Positions 10,701-18,761 of a DNA stretch of 64,000 nt are shown piece by piece. The stretch's first letter is position 1. Each line of letters starts with the position of its first letter. Position numbers and translations under genes: made by a program. The notes beneath the pieces were generated by a model. That model was not told where the DNA came from, searched no databases, and worked only from the letters and a program-made list of their open reading frames with translations. The DNA comes from Spirosoma spitsbergense DSM 19989 (GTDB lineage: Bacteria; Bacteroidota; Bacteroidia; Cytophagales; Spirosomataceae): contig NZ_KB893455.1 of NCBI RefSeq assembly GCF_000374085.1, forward strand, positions 32,139-96,138. The letters are read 5' to 3'.

Positions 10701-10891
10701 CGAAGGTGTTCAAGCAGGCCAGTGTCTTTTTGAACGGCACCGACCTGTTTCTGTGGACCAATTACACCGGGGCCGACCCGAACGTAAACGGCACTACGGC
10801 AACATCGGGTGGTGTTGGCGCGGGCGGCATCGACTTCGGCACGCTATCCGTCCCCCGCGGCCTATCCGCCGGTATACGTCTTGGATTCTAA
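7724..10891 (+). CDS. SusC/RagA-type TonB-dependent outer-membrane receptor
   Basis: 1055-aa TonB-dependent transporter for large nutrients such as oligosaccharides, in the outer membrane. A signal peptide (residues 1-24) precedes a carboxypeptidase-regulatory-like beta domain (about 27-105, GTVTSAKDGSVLPGANVQVKG), then the plug (LNEVIVTALGIRQEKRALGY onward, with VVDGLPID and VLKGPEAAALYG), then a long 22-strand-type barrel ending in an aromatic residue (GIRLGF), as outer-membrane barrels require. The SusD-type partner begins 31 bases downstream, so they form one operon. No sigma/anti-sigma pair or hybrid two-component sensor is present nearby, so regulation is not visible. Confidence 0.96.
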   Translation: MGARIRSAFLVLLTLALLPDLYAQGQVITGTVTSAKDGSVLPGANVQVKGTSRGTTTDGSGNYKLTVGPNATLVFSLIGMVSQTVEAGSRSQINVSLAESASELNEVIVTALGIRQEKRALGYTVSEVKGQDIVNAQRDNFLVGLQGRVAGLTMTTTSGTPGSSASIQLRGASSIGGNNQPLFVVDGLPIDNRTFNQGALVSNRPNRDNDYLNRAADINPNDIESITVLKGPEAAALYGIDASSGAIVITTKRGAKGAARVTYDNRFQSTEVYRFPEAQTTYGRGTLGYPNANATTYFGPKYPSDAPIYDNVRSFFQKGFTQVHNIGFEGGSDVATYRLSTNYTNQTGVVPTTGYKRLSVRLTGTARINPKLDVMTSFNYVNSQVTKAIRGNSGFLIGLLAWPANDDITSYLNPDGTRRILLGSINQGEPDNPFFSVNRNKSGDVTNRTIANFQLNYNPTPWLNLVGRFGADLYSTQSNLFLNPESWQGTDVTLGGFSTRGSVENALENSQLLNGNFLATVKKNFGKLSTSLLMGTTIDDRNYKVTTAYGERLYLPDFNSTNNTDPTTQRNKYTQTQQRLQSVLGSLTLNYDELLILTLTGRNDWSSTLPAANRSFFYPAASLAFNFSDLPAFKNRGNTFYYGKLRASYGQTGRDAPPYKVAATLVPQTTTGGGFAYDFYGSNSDLKPERGESYELGTELMFYGGRLGLDFAYYNKTLSQQIVTQRLSYGTGYIFGLLNGGTFNNRGVEIQLKGTPVKKADFGWDVILNFSKLATDVKNLPADVPEYYNSDTWLYNNARSSAFVNNLPSYFPSDNPAYRSYNFDYYQRGSGSATAIGGYSYARNKAGDILVNPTNGLPITNNTFLPIGDRNPDFTIGLTNSFRYKSLSLSFLLDIRKGGDVFNGTAMYLWRTGLSKRTLDRDVPVTFKGVLRDGKEDTGTPTPNTIQVVPALRSTDYYNSIPESEFVERDINWLRLRDVTISYVIPTALLTRTKVFKQASVFLNGTDLFLWTNYTGADPNVNGTTATSGGVGAGGIDFGTLSVPRGLSAGIRLGF

Positions 10892-10922
10892 TCGGACCTC
10901 TTACATCTTATCACATACATCA

Positions 10923-12443
10923 ATGAAACGTTTTACACTCGTCGCCCTGCTAATCAGTCTGATGACGCTGAGCAGCTGCGATAACTACCTCAATATAAAC
11001 CGGGATCCCTCGAACCCACAGGTGGCGGAAGGGTATGTACTGTTGCCCCCCATGTTTGCCCAGATGGCCTTTGGCGAGCAGTTCGATTCCCGCTTTATCG
11101 GCAAATACGTTCAGAACTGGGGCGATGCCTCGGTCAATAACAACTGGGACCGCATGGGCTACGATGCCGGTTCCGACAATGCCGGGTTAATCTGGCGGGT
11201 ACACTACTGGAACCTCGGCGAAAACATCCGGCTTGTGCTCGACGATGCAGCTGCCAAGCAGAAGTGGGATTATAGTGGCGTAGCCAAAGCGATATTCGCC
11301 TGGAGCTGGCAAACGACTACCGACTACCACGGCGAAATAATCCTAAAAGAAGCCTTCGAGCCAAACCGCTATGTGTTCGATTATGATACGCAGGAAGAAG
11401 TGTACGCCTACGTCCAGAAACTGACGAACGATGCCATCACGGACCTGAACCGCACCGATGGTAACGTATCGCAGGCATCGCTGGCGCGGGGTGACCTGGT
11501 TTACGGGGGCGACCGCAGCAAATGGATTAAGTTCGCCTACGGTGTGCTGGCCCGGAATGCCAACCACATCAGCAACAAGGCGAGCTACAAACCCGATGTG
11601 GTGATTGATTACTGCAACAAATCGCTGGCGAGTAATGCCGACAATTTCAACGTGCCTTTCACGGCTGGTGGCAACTCGGCCCTGATGAATTTCTTCGGCA
11701 CTACCCGGAGCAACATCGGTACCTATCGCCAAACAGATTTTCTGGTCAGTTTGCTGGATGGCCGGGTCTTTAACGGGGTAACCGACCCCCGTTTACCGAT
11801 TCTGGCTACGGCTTCGCCCGACGGCGTTTATCGCGGTGTTACGCCTACGCAGGGCGATCCGAACAACGTGAACGGAAACACGAAACGGGTTCCTACATTC
11901 TGGGGTGAATTACCGAACCTGGTATCCAGCACCTCACCGGGTAAGTACATTTACAAAGATGGCGCCCCTTTCGCCATCCTGACCTACGCTGAAATTCAGT
12001 TCATCAAAGCCGAAGCGGCCTTCATTAAAGGCGACAAAGCAACGGCTCTGAGTGCGTATCAGGCGGGTATCGGAGCGGCCCTCGATTACGCGGGCATAGC
12101 ATCGGCCGACAAAGCAAAGTATCTGGCCAGTGCGGCCGTAGCGCAGTCGGGCGGCACGCTGAAAATCAGCGACATTATGATGCAGAAATACCTCGCGCTG
12201 GCGGGTCACGGTATCATTGAAAGCTGGGTGGATTTGCGCCGGTACCACTACGACCCTACGGTGTACGTTGGTTTCACGCCCCCACCCACCAACAACCTCT
12301 TCCCCGACAACAACGGAAAACTGGCCTATCGGGTACGTCCGCGCTATAACTCCGAATACGTCTGGAACCGGGCATCACTGGATAAATACGGCGGCAACGC
12401 GTTGGATTATCACACGATGGAGCCCTGGTTCAGTCAGAAGTAA
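10923..12443 (+). CDS. SusD/RagB-like nutrient-binding lipoprotein
   Basis: 506-aa surface lipoprotein that would cap the SusC transporter and bind substrate. ATG 10923 is chosen because it starts a lipoprotein signal (MKRFTLVALLISLMTLSSC, Cys19); upstream in-frame codons overlap the SusC gene. The mature protein shows the helical TPR-type features of the SusD-like_2 subgroup (NYLNINRDPSNP at the N-terminus, ILTYAEIQFIKAEAAF in the middle, WVDLRRYHYDP near the end). The sequence does not show what is bound; the adjacent sulfatases suggest a sulfated glycan, by inference only. Confidence 0.95.
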   Translation: MKRFTLVALLISLMTLSSCDNYLNINRDPSNPQVAEGYVLLPPMFAQMAFGEQFDSRFIGKYVQNWGDASVNNNWDRMGYDAGSDNAGLIWRVHYWNLGENIRLVLDDAAAKQKWDYSGVAKAIFAWSWQTTTDYHGEIILKEAFEPNRYVFDYDTQEEVYAYVQKLTNDAITDLNRTDGNVSQASLARGDLVYGGDRSKWIKFAYGVLARNANHISNKASYKPDVVIDYCNKSLASNADNFNVPFTAGGNSALMNFFGTTRSNIGTYRQTDFLVSLLDGRVFNGVTDPRLPILATASPDGVYRGVTPTQGDPNNVNGNTKRVPTFWGELPNLVSSTSPGKYIYKDGAPFAILTYAEIQFIKAEAAFIKGDKATALSAYQAGIGAALDYAGIASADKAKYLASAAVAQSGGTLKISDIMMQKYLALAGHGIIESWVDLRRYHYDPTVYVGFTPPPTNNLFPDNNGKLAYRVRPRYNSEYVWNRASLDKYGGNALDYHTMEPWFSQK

Positions 12444-12494
12444 GCGAACGAAAGCCCTTCATGGGGCCTGTCAACCTATCAACTCATTCATCCA

Positions 12495-13256
12495 ATGAAT
12501 TATAAACCAACAGCATTCCTGCTCCTCATCAGTACTCTTTTCCTGTGGTCATGCGGGGATACGGCCGACTTCCGGAACTCGGTGGTGCCCGCTACGGGAG
12601 CGCGGGTCAAGTTTTACCACGCAGCCCCCGACGCAGCCGGTATTGACATCTACGTGAACGACCAGAAGTTTTCGGGAGTCAACACCGTTCCACCAGCGGT
12701 ACCCGCCCTACTGACGTACTTCAACTCGTTCCCGAATCAGGACTACGCCCTTGTAACACCGGGTACGGCTAAGGTGAAAGTAGTAACACCGGCCAGCACT
12801 ACAGTAACCACCGATGCCACCCTGGCGACTGCCGATTTGACTACGCAGGCCGATACGTACTATTCGGTGTTCCTGTATGGCACGGCACCAACGTACAACA
12901 CCCTGACACTGACCGATAACCTGACCGTTCAGGACCCGGCACAGGCATATGTACGCCTGGTAAACCTCGTATCGGGCGCAGATGCCGCTGCTACCTACGA
13001 TTTGGTCGTTAATGGTACGGTGGTTGCATCAGGCATTGCTCCATTGAAAGGAGCAGCTACGTTCTTTCCCATACCCGCCATTGCCTACGCGACGACGGCG
13101 GTACCAGTTCAGATTAGACCTACTGGTGCATCAACCGTCCTTGCATCAACTACGCTGCAACCGTATGCCAGTCGGTTCTATACGTTAGTGGCACGGGGTA
13201 TAGTGGGCGGTACCACTACCAAAGCGGTTATTCTGTCGGTTTCCACCAATAGGTAA
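12495..13256 (+). CDS. DUF4397 domain lipoprotein
   Basis: 253-aa predicted lipoprotein (signal ending LFLWSC, Cys20) followed by two beta-rich units of the DUF4397 type: VKFYHAAPDAAGIDIYVNDQK near residue 37 and AYVRLVNLVSGADAAATYDL near residue 150. DUF4397 proteins are cell-surface or periplasmic and have no defined activity. It follows the SusD gene after 51 bases and precedes a strong terminator, so it is probably the last gene of the SusC-SusD unit, perhaps an accessory surface binding protein. Confidence 0.88.
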   Translation: MNYKPTAFLLLISTLFLWSCGDTADFRNSVVPATGARVKFYHAAPDAAGIDIYVNDQKFSGVNTVPPAVPALLTYFNSFPNQDYALVTPGTAKVKVVTPASTTVTTDATLATADLTTQADTYYSVFLYGTAPTYNTLTLTDNLTVQDPAQAYVRLVNLVSGADAAATYDLVVNGTVVASGIAPLKGAATFFPIPAIAYATTAVPVQIRPTGASTVLASTTLQPYASRFYTLVARGIVGGTTTKAVILSVSTNR

Positions 13257-13276
13257 AGACAGCAACTACCGAATAA

Positions 13277-13315
13277 AAAACGGGGTGCCACTTTCTGAAA
13301 GTGGCACCCCGTTTT
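13277..13315. terminator. Strong bidirectional terminator
   Basis: A perfect 18-bp stem (13277-13294 with 13298-13315) has a three-base loop, a GC-rich core (cggggtgccac) and A/T flanks at both ends. On either strand it ends in a T run. It lies between the convergent DUF4397 and thioredoxin-like genes and fits a Rho-independent terminator for both. Confidence 0.93.
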
Positions 13316-13331
13316 ATGTGTGTATGTTTTT

Positions 13332-14417
13332 CTACTTAGCCCGGCGATTAGCCGCAGCCAGTTCGGCACGGAGTTCGGCCTGCTCCTTGGCACTTGGATT
13401 GGCGGCAAGCCCCTGATTAATCCATTTCGTAACCGTTGGTACGTCCTTACTGTCAGGGCTGAACCGGTTGAACAAGCGGGCAATGTAAATGTATTCCGGC
13501 ACCGTCAGCTTGTTGGAGTTAACCTGATTATCCATCCGCTCGACCGCTTTAGCCGTTTGACCCGCTTTGAAATACGCATTTACTTCGGGCAGCAGGGTAC
13601 GATTAGCCGCCACTTTGGGGTCAATACCAATCTTTACCAGCCCCTGCCGGATCTGCATAATTTTATCAATCGGATACTTAGCCCCCCGCCCGCTGAACAG
13701 CGACGACATCAGGATATTTTCGGCCACATCCTGAGCCTCTTTAGCCCCGTATGCTTTACGGTAGGTATCCATGTGCCCCATCATGTACTGAAACATCGGG
13801 TTTTCGTAATCCAGTACCAGTTTTTGCAGAGCCAGCCAGTTAGTCTGATTGGCGTAGGAAGCGGTTGGTTGTTGTTTGGCGTACTCGTTCATGGCCGCTA
13901 TGTTCGCCAGGGTATCTTTGGTTACCCGACTATACATAGCGTAATCGATCAGAAAATTAGCGGAGCGTTCACCCTGCTGATACCGCGACTTCATGGTTTG
14001 GCTGCGAGCCTTCGGGTTCAGCGCGTTTGTCCCATGCCGGATAACCTCATCGGTGGAGTTGTTACTCATGGCAAAATGGATCAGGTTCTGCTGTGGGTCG
14101 AAATACAGGAACAGCGGCAACGAAGGCACGAACAATCGGCGACTGTCCAGAAAAGCACGGGTGGAGGGCTGGTTGATATCCAGCTTGGTGCTGATAAACT
14201 TACTGTTATAAAAAGCGCCAACCCGACTATCGGCAAGGGTCGGTATAAAACTCTGGCACGTGTGGCAGGTAGGCGAATAAATTTCAACAAATACGGGCTT
14301 TCCGGTCCTGCGCGCATCCTGAAACACGTTTGCAATGGGTGATGCACTAAACTGAATGCCTTTTTGCCCAAAGGCAATGTTGGCCACGAAGAGTAGCAGT
14401 AGCAGACTTTTTTTCAT
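13332..14417 (-). CDS. Secreted thioredoxin-fold protein with CHTC site
   Basis: 361 aa with a signal peptide (MKKSLLLLLFVANIAFG). A thioredoxin-fold domain follows (about 25-140): GKPVFVEIYSPTCHTCQSF carries a CHTC redox pair (Cys51, Cys54), and VPSLPLFLYFD is the cis-Pro-side strand. This resembles Thioredoxin_7/DUF255-type periplasmic proteins. The remaining 200 or so residues are helical (ALQKLVLDYE, KAVERMDNQV), possibly TPR-like. It probably acts in the periplasm on thiols or in a gliding/secretion setting, but no partner is identified. It lies downstream of gldC on the same strand. Confidence 0.85.
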   Translation of the reverse strand: MKKSLLLLLFVANIAFGQKGIQFSASPIANVFQDARRTGKPVFVEIYSPTCHTCQSFIPTLADSRVGAFYNSKFISTKLDINQPSTRAFLDSRRLFVPSLPLFLYFDPQQNLIHFAMSNNSTDEVIRHGTNALNPKARSQTMKSRYQQGERSANFLIDYAMYSRVTKDTLANIAAMNEYAKQQPTASYANQTNWLALQKLVLDYENPMFQYMMGHMDTYRKAYGAKEAQDVAENILMSSLFSGRGAKYPIDKIMQIRQGLVKIGIDPKVAANRTLLPEVNAYFKAGQTAKAVERMDNQVNSNKLTVPEYIYIARLFNRFSPDSKDVPTVTKWINQGLAANPSAKEQAELRAELAAANRRAK

Positions 14418-14515
14418 GAAGAATGGAGAATCGTTCGTAAACAGGTACTAACAAATTAACGACCAATGTGCGAGGGTCGTACTTGAGAAGCGGGATAAGT
14501 GAAAGAAGTTGAATT

Positions 14516-14578
14516 CCAGAACGTCGTAACTGGCTGACGACAGCCGGAATGTTGCGTCAGCCAGTTACGACGTTCTGG
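14516..14578. repeat. Perfect 24-bp inverted repeat downstream of gldC
   Basis: Arms 14516-14539 and 14555-14578 are exact reverse complements around a 15-base loop. It begins 16 bases beyond the gldC stop in the direction of transcription and about 100 bases before the thioredoxin-like start. No long T run follows on either strand, so it is either a non-classical terminator or a small inverted-repeat element. Confidence 0.9.
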
Positions 14579-14593
14579 GCATCCTTCTACCGT

Positions 14594-14935
14594 TTACTTC
14601 TGCTGTTTTATTTCTTCTTCCAGCCGTTTGCTCAGTACCTGGCAGGTCTTTTCGATATCATCGGCCATGCGCTGATCGCCGGTGGCACTCACGGCCGTAT
14701 CGGCAATGCCGCTCATGATCTCAATCAGGAAGCGTTTCATATCGACTACTTCCATCTCCTTGGTCCACAGGTCAATTTTGAGGGTGCTGTTGTGGTAATG
14801 ATCCCATATAGAAATGGCGAAGGCGCGGGTATCGCTGAGTCCCTCGTTGGGGTTGTCGGTGGCTTCCCAGTAGATTTTTTCGGGAACGTTCTGATTATCT
14901 AACTCAACCGAAAAGTGAATGTCTGACTTTTTCAT
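14594..14935 (-). CDS. gldC: Gliding motility protein GldC
   Basis: 113-aa cytoplasmic-looking protein that matches GldC in length and pattern: MKKSDIHFSVELDNQNVPEKI, an IYWEAT segment, KIDLWTKEMEVVDMKRF and a helical C-terminus (CQVLSKRLEEEIKQQK). GldC is a conserved accessory of the Bacteroidota gliding system and its mechanism is unclear; no other gld genes are in the window. A TACTTTTG box lies four bases before the ATG, suggesting a leaderless transcript. A long perfect inverted repeat lies just beyond its stop. Confidence 0.92.
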   Translation of the reverse strand: MKKSDIHFSVELDNQNVPEKIYWEATDNPNEGLSDTRAFAISIWDHYHNSTLKIDLWTKEMEVVDMKRFLIEIMSGIADTAVSATGDQRMADDIEKTCQVLSKRLEEEIKQQK

Positions 14936-14939
14936 GGGG

Positions 14940-14947
14940 CAAAAGTA
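14940..14947 (-). promoter_or_regulatory. TAnnTTTG (-7) box of gldC
   Basis: Reading the minus strand, TACTTTTG matches the Bacteroidota -7 consensus at every fixed position and is followed by CCCC and the gldC ATG. Transcription starting 5-7 bases after the box would begin at or within the start codon. No good -33 TTG was seen. Confidence 0.6.
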
Positions 14948-15050
14948 CGGAACGGGGCGCGGAAATAGCAGCGATGGGTGTAGAACAAGTTTGTATCAGC
15001 CACCGGTTTTAACTGTTGGTTGATACAGATACCGAATGCTACACAACGTG

Positions 15051-15578
15051 TTACAATAACGCCTGCGCCACGGCCTCCCACGATTTTACGCGCCGGAACT
15101 CCCGGTCGTCCCGGTTGTGCAGGGCATCGAAGAGTAATCCTTCCCCCTGAAACGTGCGGAGATTCCGGGGCAGATCGTCGATCAGAAAATCCGTATTGAG
15201 CACGCTCTTGTCACCCATAAAAATGTAATTCCGCCACGAGATGGCCGGAAAAAACTCCTGGAGCCAGTCCCATTTTTCGCGCAGTGAGTTGGGAAATTCC
15301 TGCGCGGCCGATGCAATGTAAACGTCATACGTCTGCATCAGGTCGGCAATTACGTCCTGCGCTCCTTCCATAACGGGAATATCCCGGAAGAAACCCGGCT
15401 CATACACCCGTTGGGAGATGGCCTGATACTCATCCTCGTCAAACAATTCGTGGAACGATTTTTCCCTGAGTTCTTCCAGCGAGTAGCGGGGCATCTCGCC
15501 TTCCAGATAAAGCCGGATAAATTTACTGTGGGTATCGGCCATGACATCGTCCATGTCGATAGCAATGCGTTGTTTCAT
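15051..15578 (-). CDS. 5'(3')-deoxyribonucleotidase-like HAD phosphatase
   Basis: 175 aa from the ATG at 15578, which gives the compact family start MKQRIAIDMDDVMADTHSKF. HAD motif I is DMDDV (Asp8 nucleophile, Asp10 acid/base); motif II is the Ser in VYIASAAQEFP; motif IV is DFLIDDLPRNL. This pattern fits the NT5C-type 5'-deoxynucleotidases, which dephosphorylate nucleoside monophosphates. The long cap insertion is consistent. It follows the E2 gene on the same strand after 96 bases that are filled by an inverted repeat. Confidence 0.9.
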   Translation of the reverse strand: MKQRIAIDMDDVMADTHSKFIRLYLEGEMPRYSLEELREKSFHELFDEDEYQAISQRVYEPGFFRDIPVMEGAQDVIADLMQTYDVYIASAAQEFPNSLREKWDWLQEFFPAISWRNYIFMGDKSVLNTDFLIDDLPRNLRTFQGEGLLFDALHNRDDREFRRVKSWEAVAQALL

Positions 15579-15589
15579 AGGTTGTCGAA

Positions 15590-15675
15590 ACCAGGATTTC
15601 AACCAGATTAAAATGATTTTCAGGATTATCAGCCATACATCATTCTAATCCTTTCAATCCGGTTAAAATCCTGGT
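15590..15675. repeat. Imperfect inverted repeat, aatcctg/ggattaa type
   Basis: Arms 15590-15628 and 15646-15675 both contain accaggattt-aacc-gatt-aggatta on opposite strands, with one 9-base gap in the pairing. The right arm ends on the first base of the E2 stop codon, and the left arm ends 12 bases before the nucleotidase ATG, so it fills the gap between two co-directional genes. Confidence 0.8.
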
Positions 15676-17168
15676 CAGATTTTCTGGTTTGTATCAAATT
15701 GCTCTAAATAATCGGCTACGCGCCGGACAAACTGACCGCCCAGAGAGCCATCCACCACGCGGTGATCGTAGGAGTGCGAGAGGAACATGAGTTGGCGGAT
15801 ACCGATAAAATCGCCTTCGCTGGTTTCAACGACAGCCGGTTTTTTAACGATAGCGCCGAAAGCCATGATGGCTACCTGTGGCTGCATAATAATGGGTGTA
15901 CCCATCAGGTTGCCAAACGTGCCAATGTTGGAAATGGTGTAAGTTCCCCCCGCCAAGTCGTCGGCCACGAGCTTGTTTTCCCGCGCCCGTTTGGTCAGGT
16001 CATTAACTTTTTTAGTTAATCCCACCAGGTTGTACTGATCGGCATTATGAATAACCGGCACAATCAGGTTACCCGTGGGCAGGGCCACCGCCATACCGAT
16101 GTTGATGGCTTTTTTGACAATAATCGTGTCTTTATCGACCGATATATTGATCATCGGAAAATCCTTTATGGCTTTCACAATGGCCTCAACAAGTACCGGC
16201 GTGTAGGTAAGGTTCTCGCCGGTTTGCTGTTTAAACTGCTCTTTTACCCAGGCACGCCACTGCACAATATTCGTCATATCGGCTTCAACAAACGAGCTGA
16301 CGTGGGGCGCAGTCTGCTTCGACTCCACCATCCGATGCGCAATCATTTTCCGCATCCGGTCCATCTGAACAATATCGTCCTGACCGTTTAGCGAACTGCC
16401 TTTGGCCGGTGCAGCGGGAGCCGGTCCAGATGATGGCTGACCTGGGGCATTGGTTACCGGAGATGGTTGCTGCCGGGGCGATGAAGCAAAATCGGTCGGA
16501 AGCCGCCCCTCGGCCCGGTCGATCACATACGCCAGAATATCCTTTTTCGTCACCCGATTTTCGGCCCCGGAGCCGGGAATGCGGTCGAGTTCATCGCGCG
16601 ATACGCCTTCCTCCCGGGCAATGGTCAACACCAGCGGGGAGTAAAACCGGTCGGTGAACACCTCCGTATTGGCACCCGCCAGTGTAGTAGCCGACGTAGC
16701 GACTGCTTTCTCTGCCGGTGCCGGACGGCTGCTCATGGCCGATATACTGGCTTCAATTTCCTGCGCTGCGGTAGCTACTTCCGGCTCATGAACGGCTTTT
16801 TGTTCGGCTTCCTGCGGTACGTTGGCTACATCGCCAACGCCAACGGGTGTTTGATCCGGGTTTTCCGGCTGGGTTTCATCATCGTCGTCGGGAGACTCTT
16901 CCTTACCTGATCCATTCTCAACGGGTTCCTGCACGTCAATACGCGCTATAGGCGCGCCAACCGCCACCACATCCCCTTCCTGAACCAATACTTCTTTCAG
17001 GATGCCGTTGTGCAGCGAGGGTACGTCGGTATCTACTTTGTCCGTAGCTACTTCCAGCACCGATTCATCCGTTTCAATACGGTCGCCGGGCTTTTTAAGC
17101 CAGGTAATGACCGTACATTCCATTATACTCTCGCCCATTTTGGGCATAATCATATCGATGAGTGCCAT
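15675..17168 (-). CDS. 2-oxoacid dehydrogenase E2 (dihydrolipoyl acyltransferase)
   Basis: 497-aa E2 component, the transacylase core of a 2-oxoacid dehydrogenase complex. ATG 17168 (MALIDMIMPKMGES) starts the lipoyl domain directly; the upstream in-frame extension runs through repeats. Domains: lipoyl (1-78, lipoylated Lys44 in TDKVD), a long acidic/Pro-Ala linker, a peripheral-subunit-binding domain (about 200-240, SPLVLTIAREEGVSRDELD), a second linker, and the catalytic domain with SYDHRVVDG (His near 469). Proportions suit a branched-chain or pyruvate E2. No E1 or E3 gene is adjacent, so substrate cannot be assigned. Confidence 0.94.
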   Translation of the reverse strand: MALIDMIMPKMGESIMECTVITWLKKPGDRIETDESVLEVATDKVDTDVPSLHNGILKEVLVQEGDVVAVGAPIARIDVQEPVENGSGKEESPDDDDETQPENPDQTPVGVGDVANVPQEAEQKAVHEPEVATAAQEIEASISAMSSRPAPAEKAVATSATTLAGANTEVFTDRFYSPLVLTIAREEGVSRDELDRIPGSGAENRVTKKDILAYVIDRAEGRLPTDFASSPRQQPSPVTNAPGQPSSGPAPAAPAKGSSLNGQDDIVQMDRMRKMIAHRMVESKQTAPHVSSFVEADMTNIVQWRAWVKEQFKQQTGENLTYTPVLVEAIVKAIKDFPMINISVDKDTIIVKKAINIGMAVALPTGNLIVPVIHNADQYNLVGLTKKVNDLTKRARENKLVADDLAGGTYTISNIGTFGNLMGTPIIMQPQVAIMAFGAIVKKPAVVETSEGDFIGIRQLMFLSHSYDHRVVDGSLGGQFVRRVADYLEQFDTNQKI

Positions 17169-17180
17169 GTTTATTTTGAG

Positions 17181-17253
17181 AAGTGAGAAGTGAGAAGTGA
17201 GAAGTGAGGAGCCATCCGGTTCGTTTTTTGCTTTTGCCGGATGGCTCCTCACT
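17181..17253. repeat. Inverted repeat with aagtgag tandem units
   Basis: Four exact tandem copies of aagtgag fill 17181-17208, running into a hairpin whose arms 17203-17219 and 17237-17253 pair over 17 bp around a T-rich 17-base loop. The pairing continues a further eight or so bases with one mismatch. It lies between the cinA stop (the arm overlaps the last five bases of cinA) and the E2 start on the same strand, a position suiting a terminator or attenuator. Confidence 0.9.
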
Positions 17254-18556
17254 CCTCGCTCCCAACTCCTGCATACTGAACTAAAATCTCTTCCCGCAGC
17301 ATGTTCAGCAGGTAATTGGTCGTTAGTTGTATGTTCTGATCGCGGTACTGACCTAGTTTCAGGAGCCGCGTGATAGTACGCTGATGGGTGGCGCAGGCAA
17401 TCCAGATGGTGCCAACGGGCTTGTCGGGTGTGCCGCCGTCCGGCCCGGCAATACCACTAGTGGCAATGCCCACGTCAGTACCAAGTGCCGTGCGAACGCC
17501 TTCAGCCATTTCCCGGATGGTTTCTTCGCTCACCGCCCCAAATTGTTGCAGTGTTTCGGGCTTTACCCCCAACACGTTCTCTTTCACGGAATTGCTGTAG
17601 CTGACTACACTACCCCAGAAATAAGCCGATGCACCGGGCACCTTCGTAATCTGGGCCGACACATAGCCCCCGGTGCAACTTTCGGCTACACCCAAAGTCA
17701 ATGGTTTGCCATCAACCCCTTTCTCCTTTAATAACTTTCCAATGACCGTTTCGAGTTCGTCACTGTCAAAACCATACACACTTTTTTTAATCAATGGCAT
17801 CACCTTTTCCACCTGTTCGGCCAGTTCATGGTCAAGTAGGGCGTTATCGTCGCCGGTAGCGGTCAGGCGGAGCTTTACCCCCCCAAAGCTGGGCAGGTAA
17901 GCCAGTTTGATGTGGGCCGGCAGCCCATCCTCCCAGGCTTCGATTCGCTCGGCCAGAAACGACTCGCCAATGCCGACGGTCCGAATCATCTTATGCTTGA
18001 TGATGGGCGTTTCGAAGTGCTGAGTCAGGAGGGGCAGAATCCGGTTGGTCATGAGGTGCTTCATCTCGAACGGTACACCGGGGAGGGAAACGTACACCCG
18101 TTTCGATTCATCGGACTTCGCGAACTCAAACCACATGCCGGGTGCGGTTCCCCAGTCGTTTTGCATGTACAACGCGTTGGCGGGCAGGTCGGCCTGGGCA
18201 CGGTTGAGGTCGGTCATGGCCCGGCCCCGCTTCTCAAAAAAGCCGGTTACCAGGGCCAAAGCCGTTTCGTTACGCAGCATCCCAACCCCAAAATAAGTGC
18301 AGAGGGTTTTCTTGGTGATATCGTCTTTGGTAGGGCCAAGGCCCCCCGTTAGGATGATGATATCGGCCCGTTCGTGGGCTTCGTGCAGGCTTTGGAGAAT
18401 GGCGTCGGCCTGGTCACCAACGGAGGTTTTCCGCACTACCCGGATGCCAATATTGGTAAGTTCGGTGCCCAGCCAGGCGGTGTTGGTATCGGTAATCTGT
18501 CCGAAGAGTATTTCATCACCGATGGTAATTACTTCGGCGCGTATGGTATTGGTCAT
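17249..18556 (-). CDS. cinA: CinA family protein (nicotinamide-nucleotide amidase / pyrophosphatase)
   Basis: 435 aa with both usual CinA domains. N-terminal MoCF/COG1058 domain (1-170): AEVITIGDEILFGQITDTNT and ILTGGLGPTKDDITK, linked to ADP-ribose or nucleotide pyrophosphatase activity. C-terminal PncC-type amidase (about 265-425): VAESCTGGYVSAQIT with the catalytic Ser, and TSGIAGPDGGTPDKPVGTIWI. The enzyme recycles nicotinamide mononucleotide by deamidating it to nicotinate mononucleotide. Full length for the family. A TACTTTTG box about 150 bases upstream could be its promoter. The E2 gene follows on the same strand. Confidence 0.95.
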   Translation of the reverse strand: MTNTIRAEVITIGDEILFGQITDTNTAWLGTELTNIGIRVVRKTSVGDQADAILQSLHEAHERADIIILTGGLGPTKDDITKKTLCTYFGVGMLRNETALALVTGFFEKRGRAMTDLNRAQADLPANALYMQNDWGTAPGMWFEFAKSDESKRVYVSLPGVPFEMKHLMTNRILPLLTQHFETPIIKHKMIRTVGIGESFLAERIEAWEDGLPAHIKLAYLPSFGGVKLRLTATGDDNALLDHELAEQVEKVMPLIKKSVYGFDSDELETVIGKLLKEKGVDGKPLTLGVAESCTGGYVSAQITKVPGASAYFWGSVVSYSNSVKENVLGVKPETLQQFGAVSEETIREMAEGVRTALGTDVGIATSGIAGPDGGTPDKPVGTIWIACATHQRTITRLLKLGQYRDQNIQLTTNYLLNMLREEILVQYAGVGSEE

Positions 18557-18709
18557 GGAGAAATGAATGATGGATAATGATTAATGTACGATGGTGTTAC
18601 AGATGCTTTTGCCCGGACCCAAAAGAGATTATCCATTGACAATCAATTTTTTATGAATTATTTTACATTCTCCATTTTACATTTTTCATTCTAACCTGTC
18701 AAAAGTACG

Positions 18710-18717
18710 AAAAAACG
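18710..18717 (-). promoter_or_regulatory. TAnnTTTG (-7) box toward cinA
   Basis: Minus-strand TACTTTTG in the space between divergent cinA and the DUF4197 gene. If used, it gives a leader of about 145 bases that is AT-rich and made of repeated words (aatgtaaaatgga-like), partly self-complementary. Confidence 0.5.
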
Positions 18718-18761
18718 ATTTAGAGCCATTGGGAGTTACTCAATGACAATCTGATAAATGC

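Noticed and set aside
13320..14342. 340-aa plus-strand frame opposite the thioredoxin-like gene
   Set aside because: The minus strand has a signal peptide and CHTC motif; the plus frame begins right after a terminator and shows no recognisable sequence.
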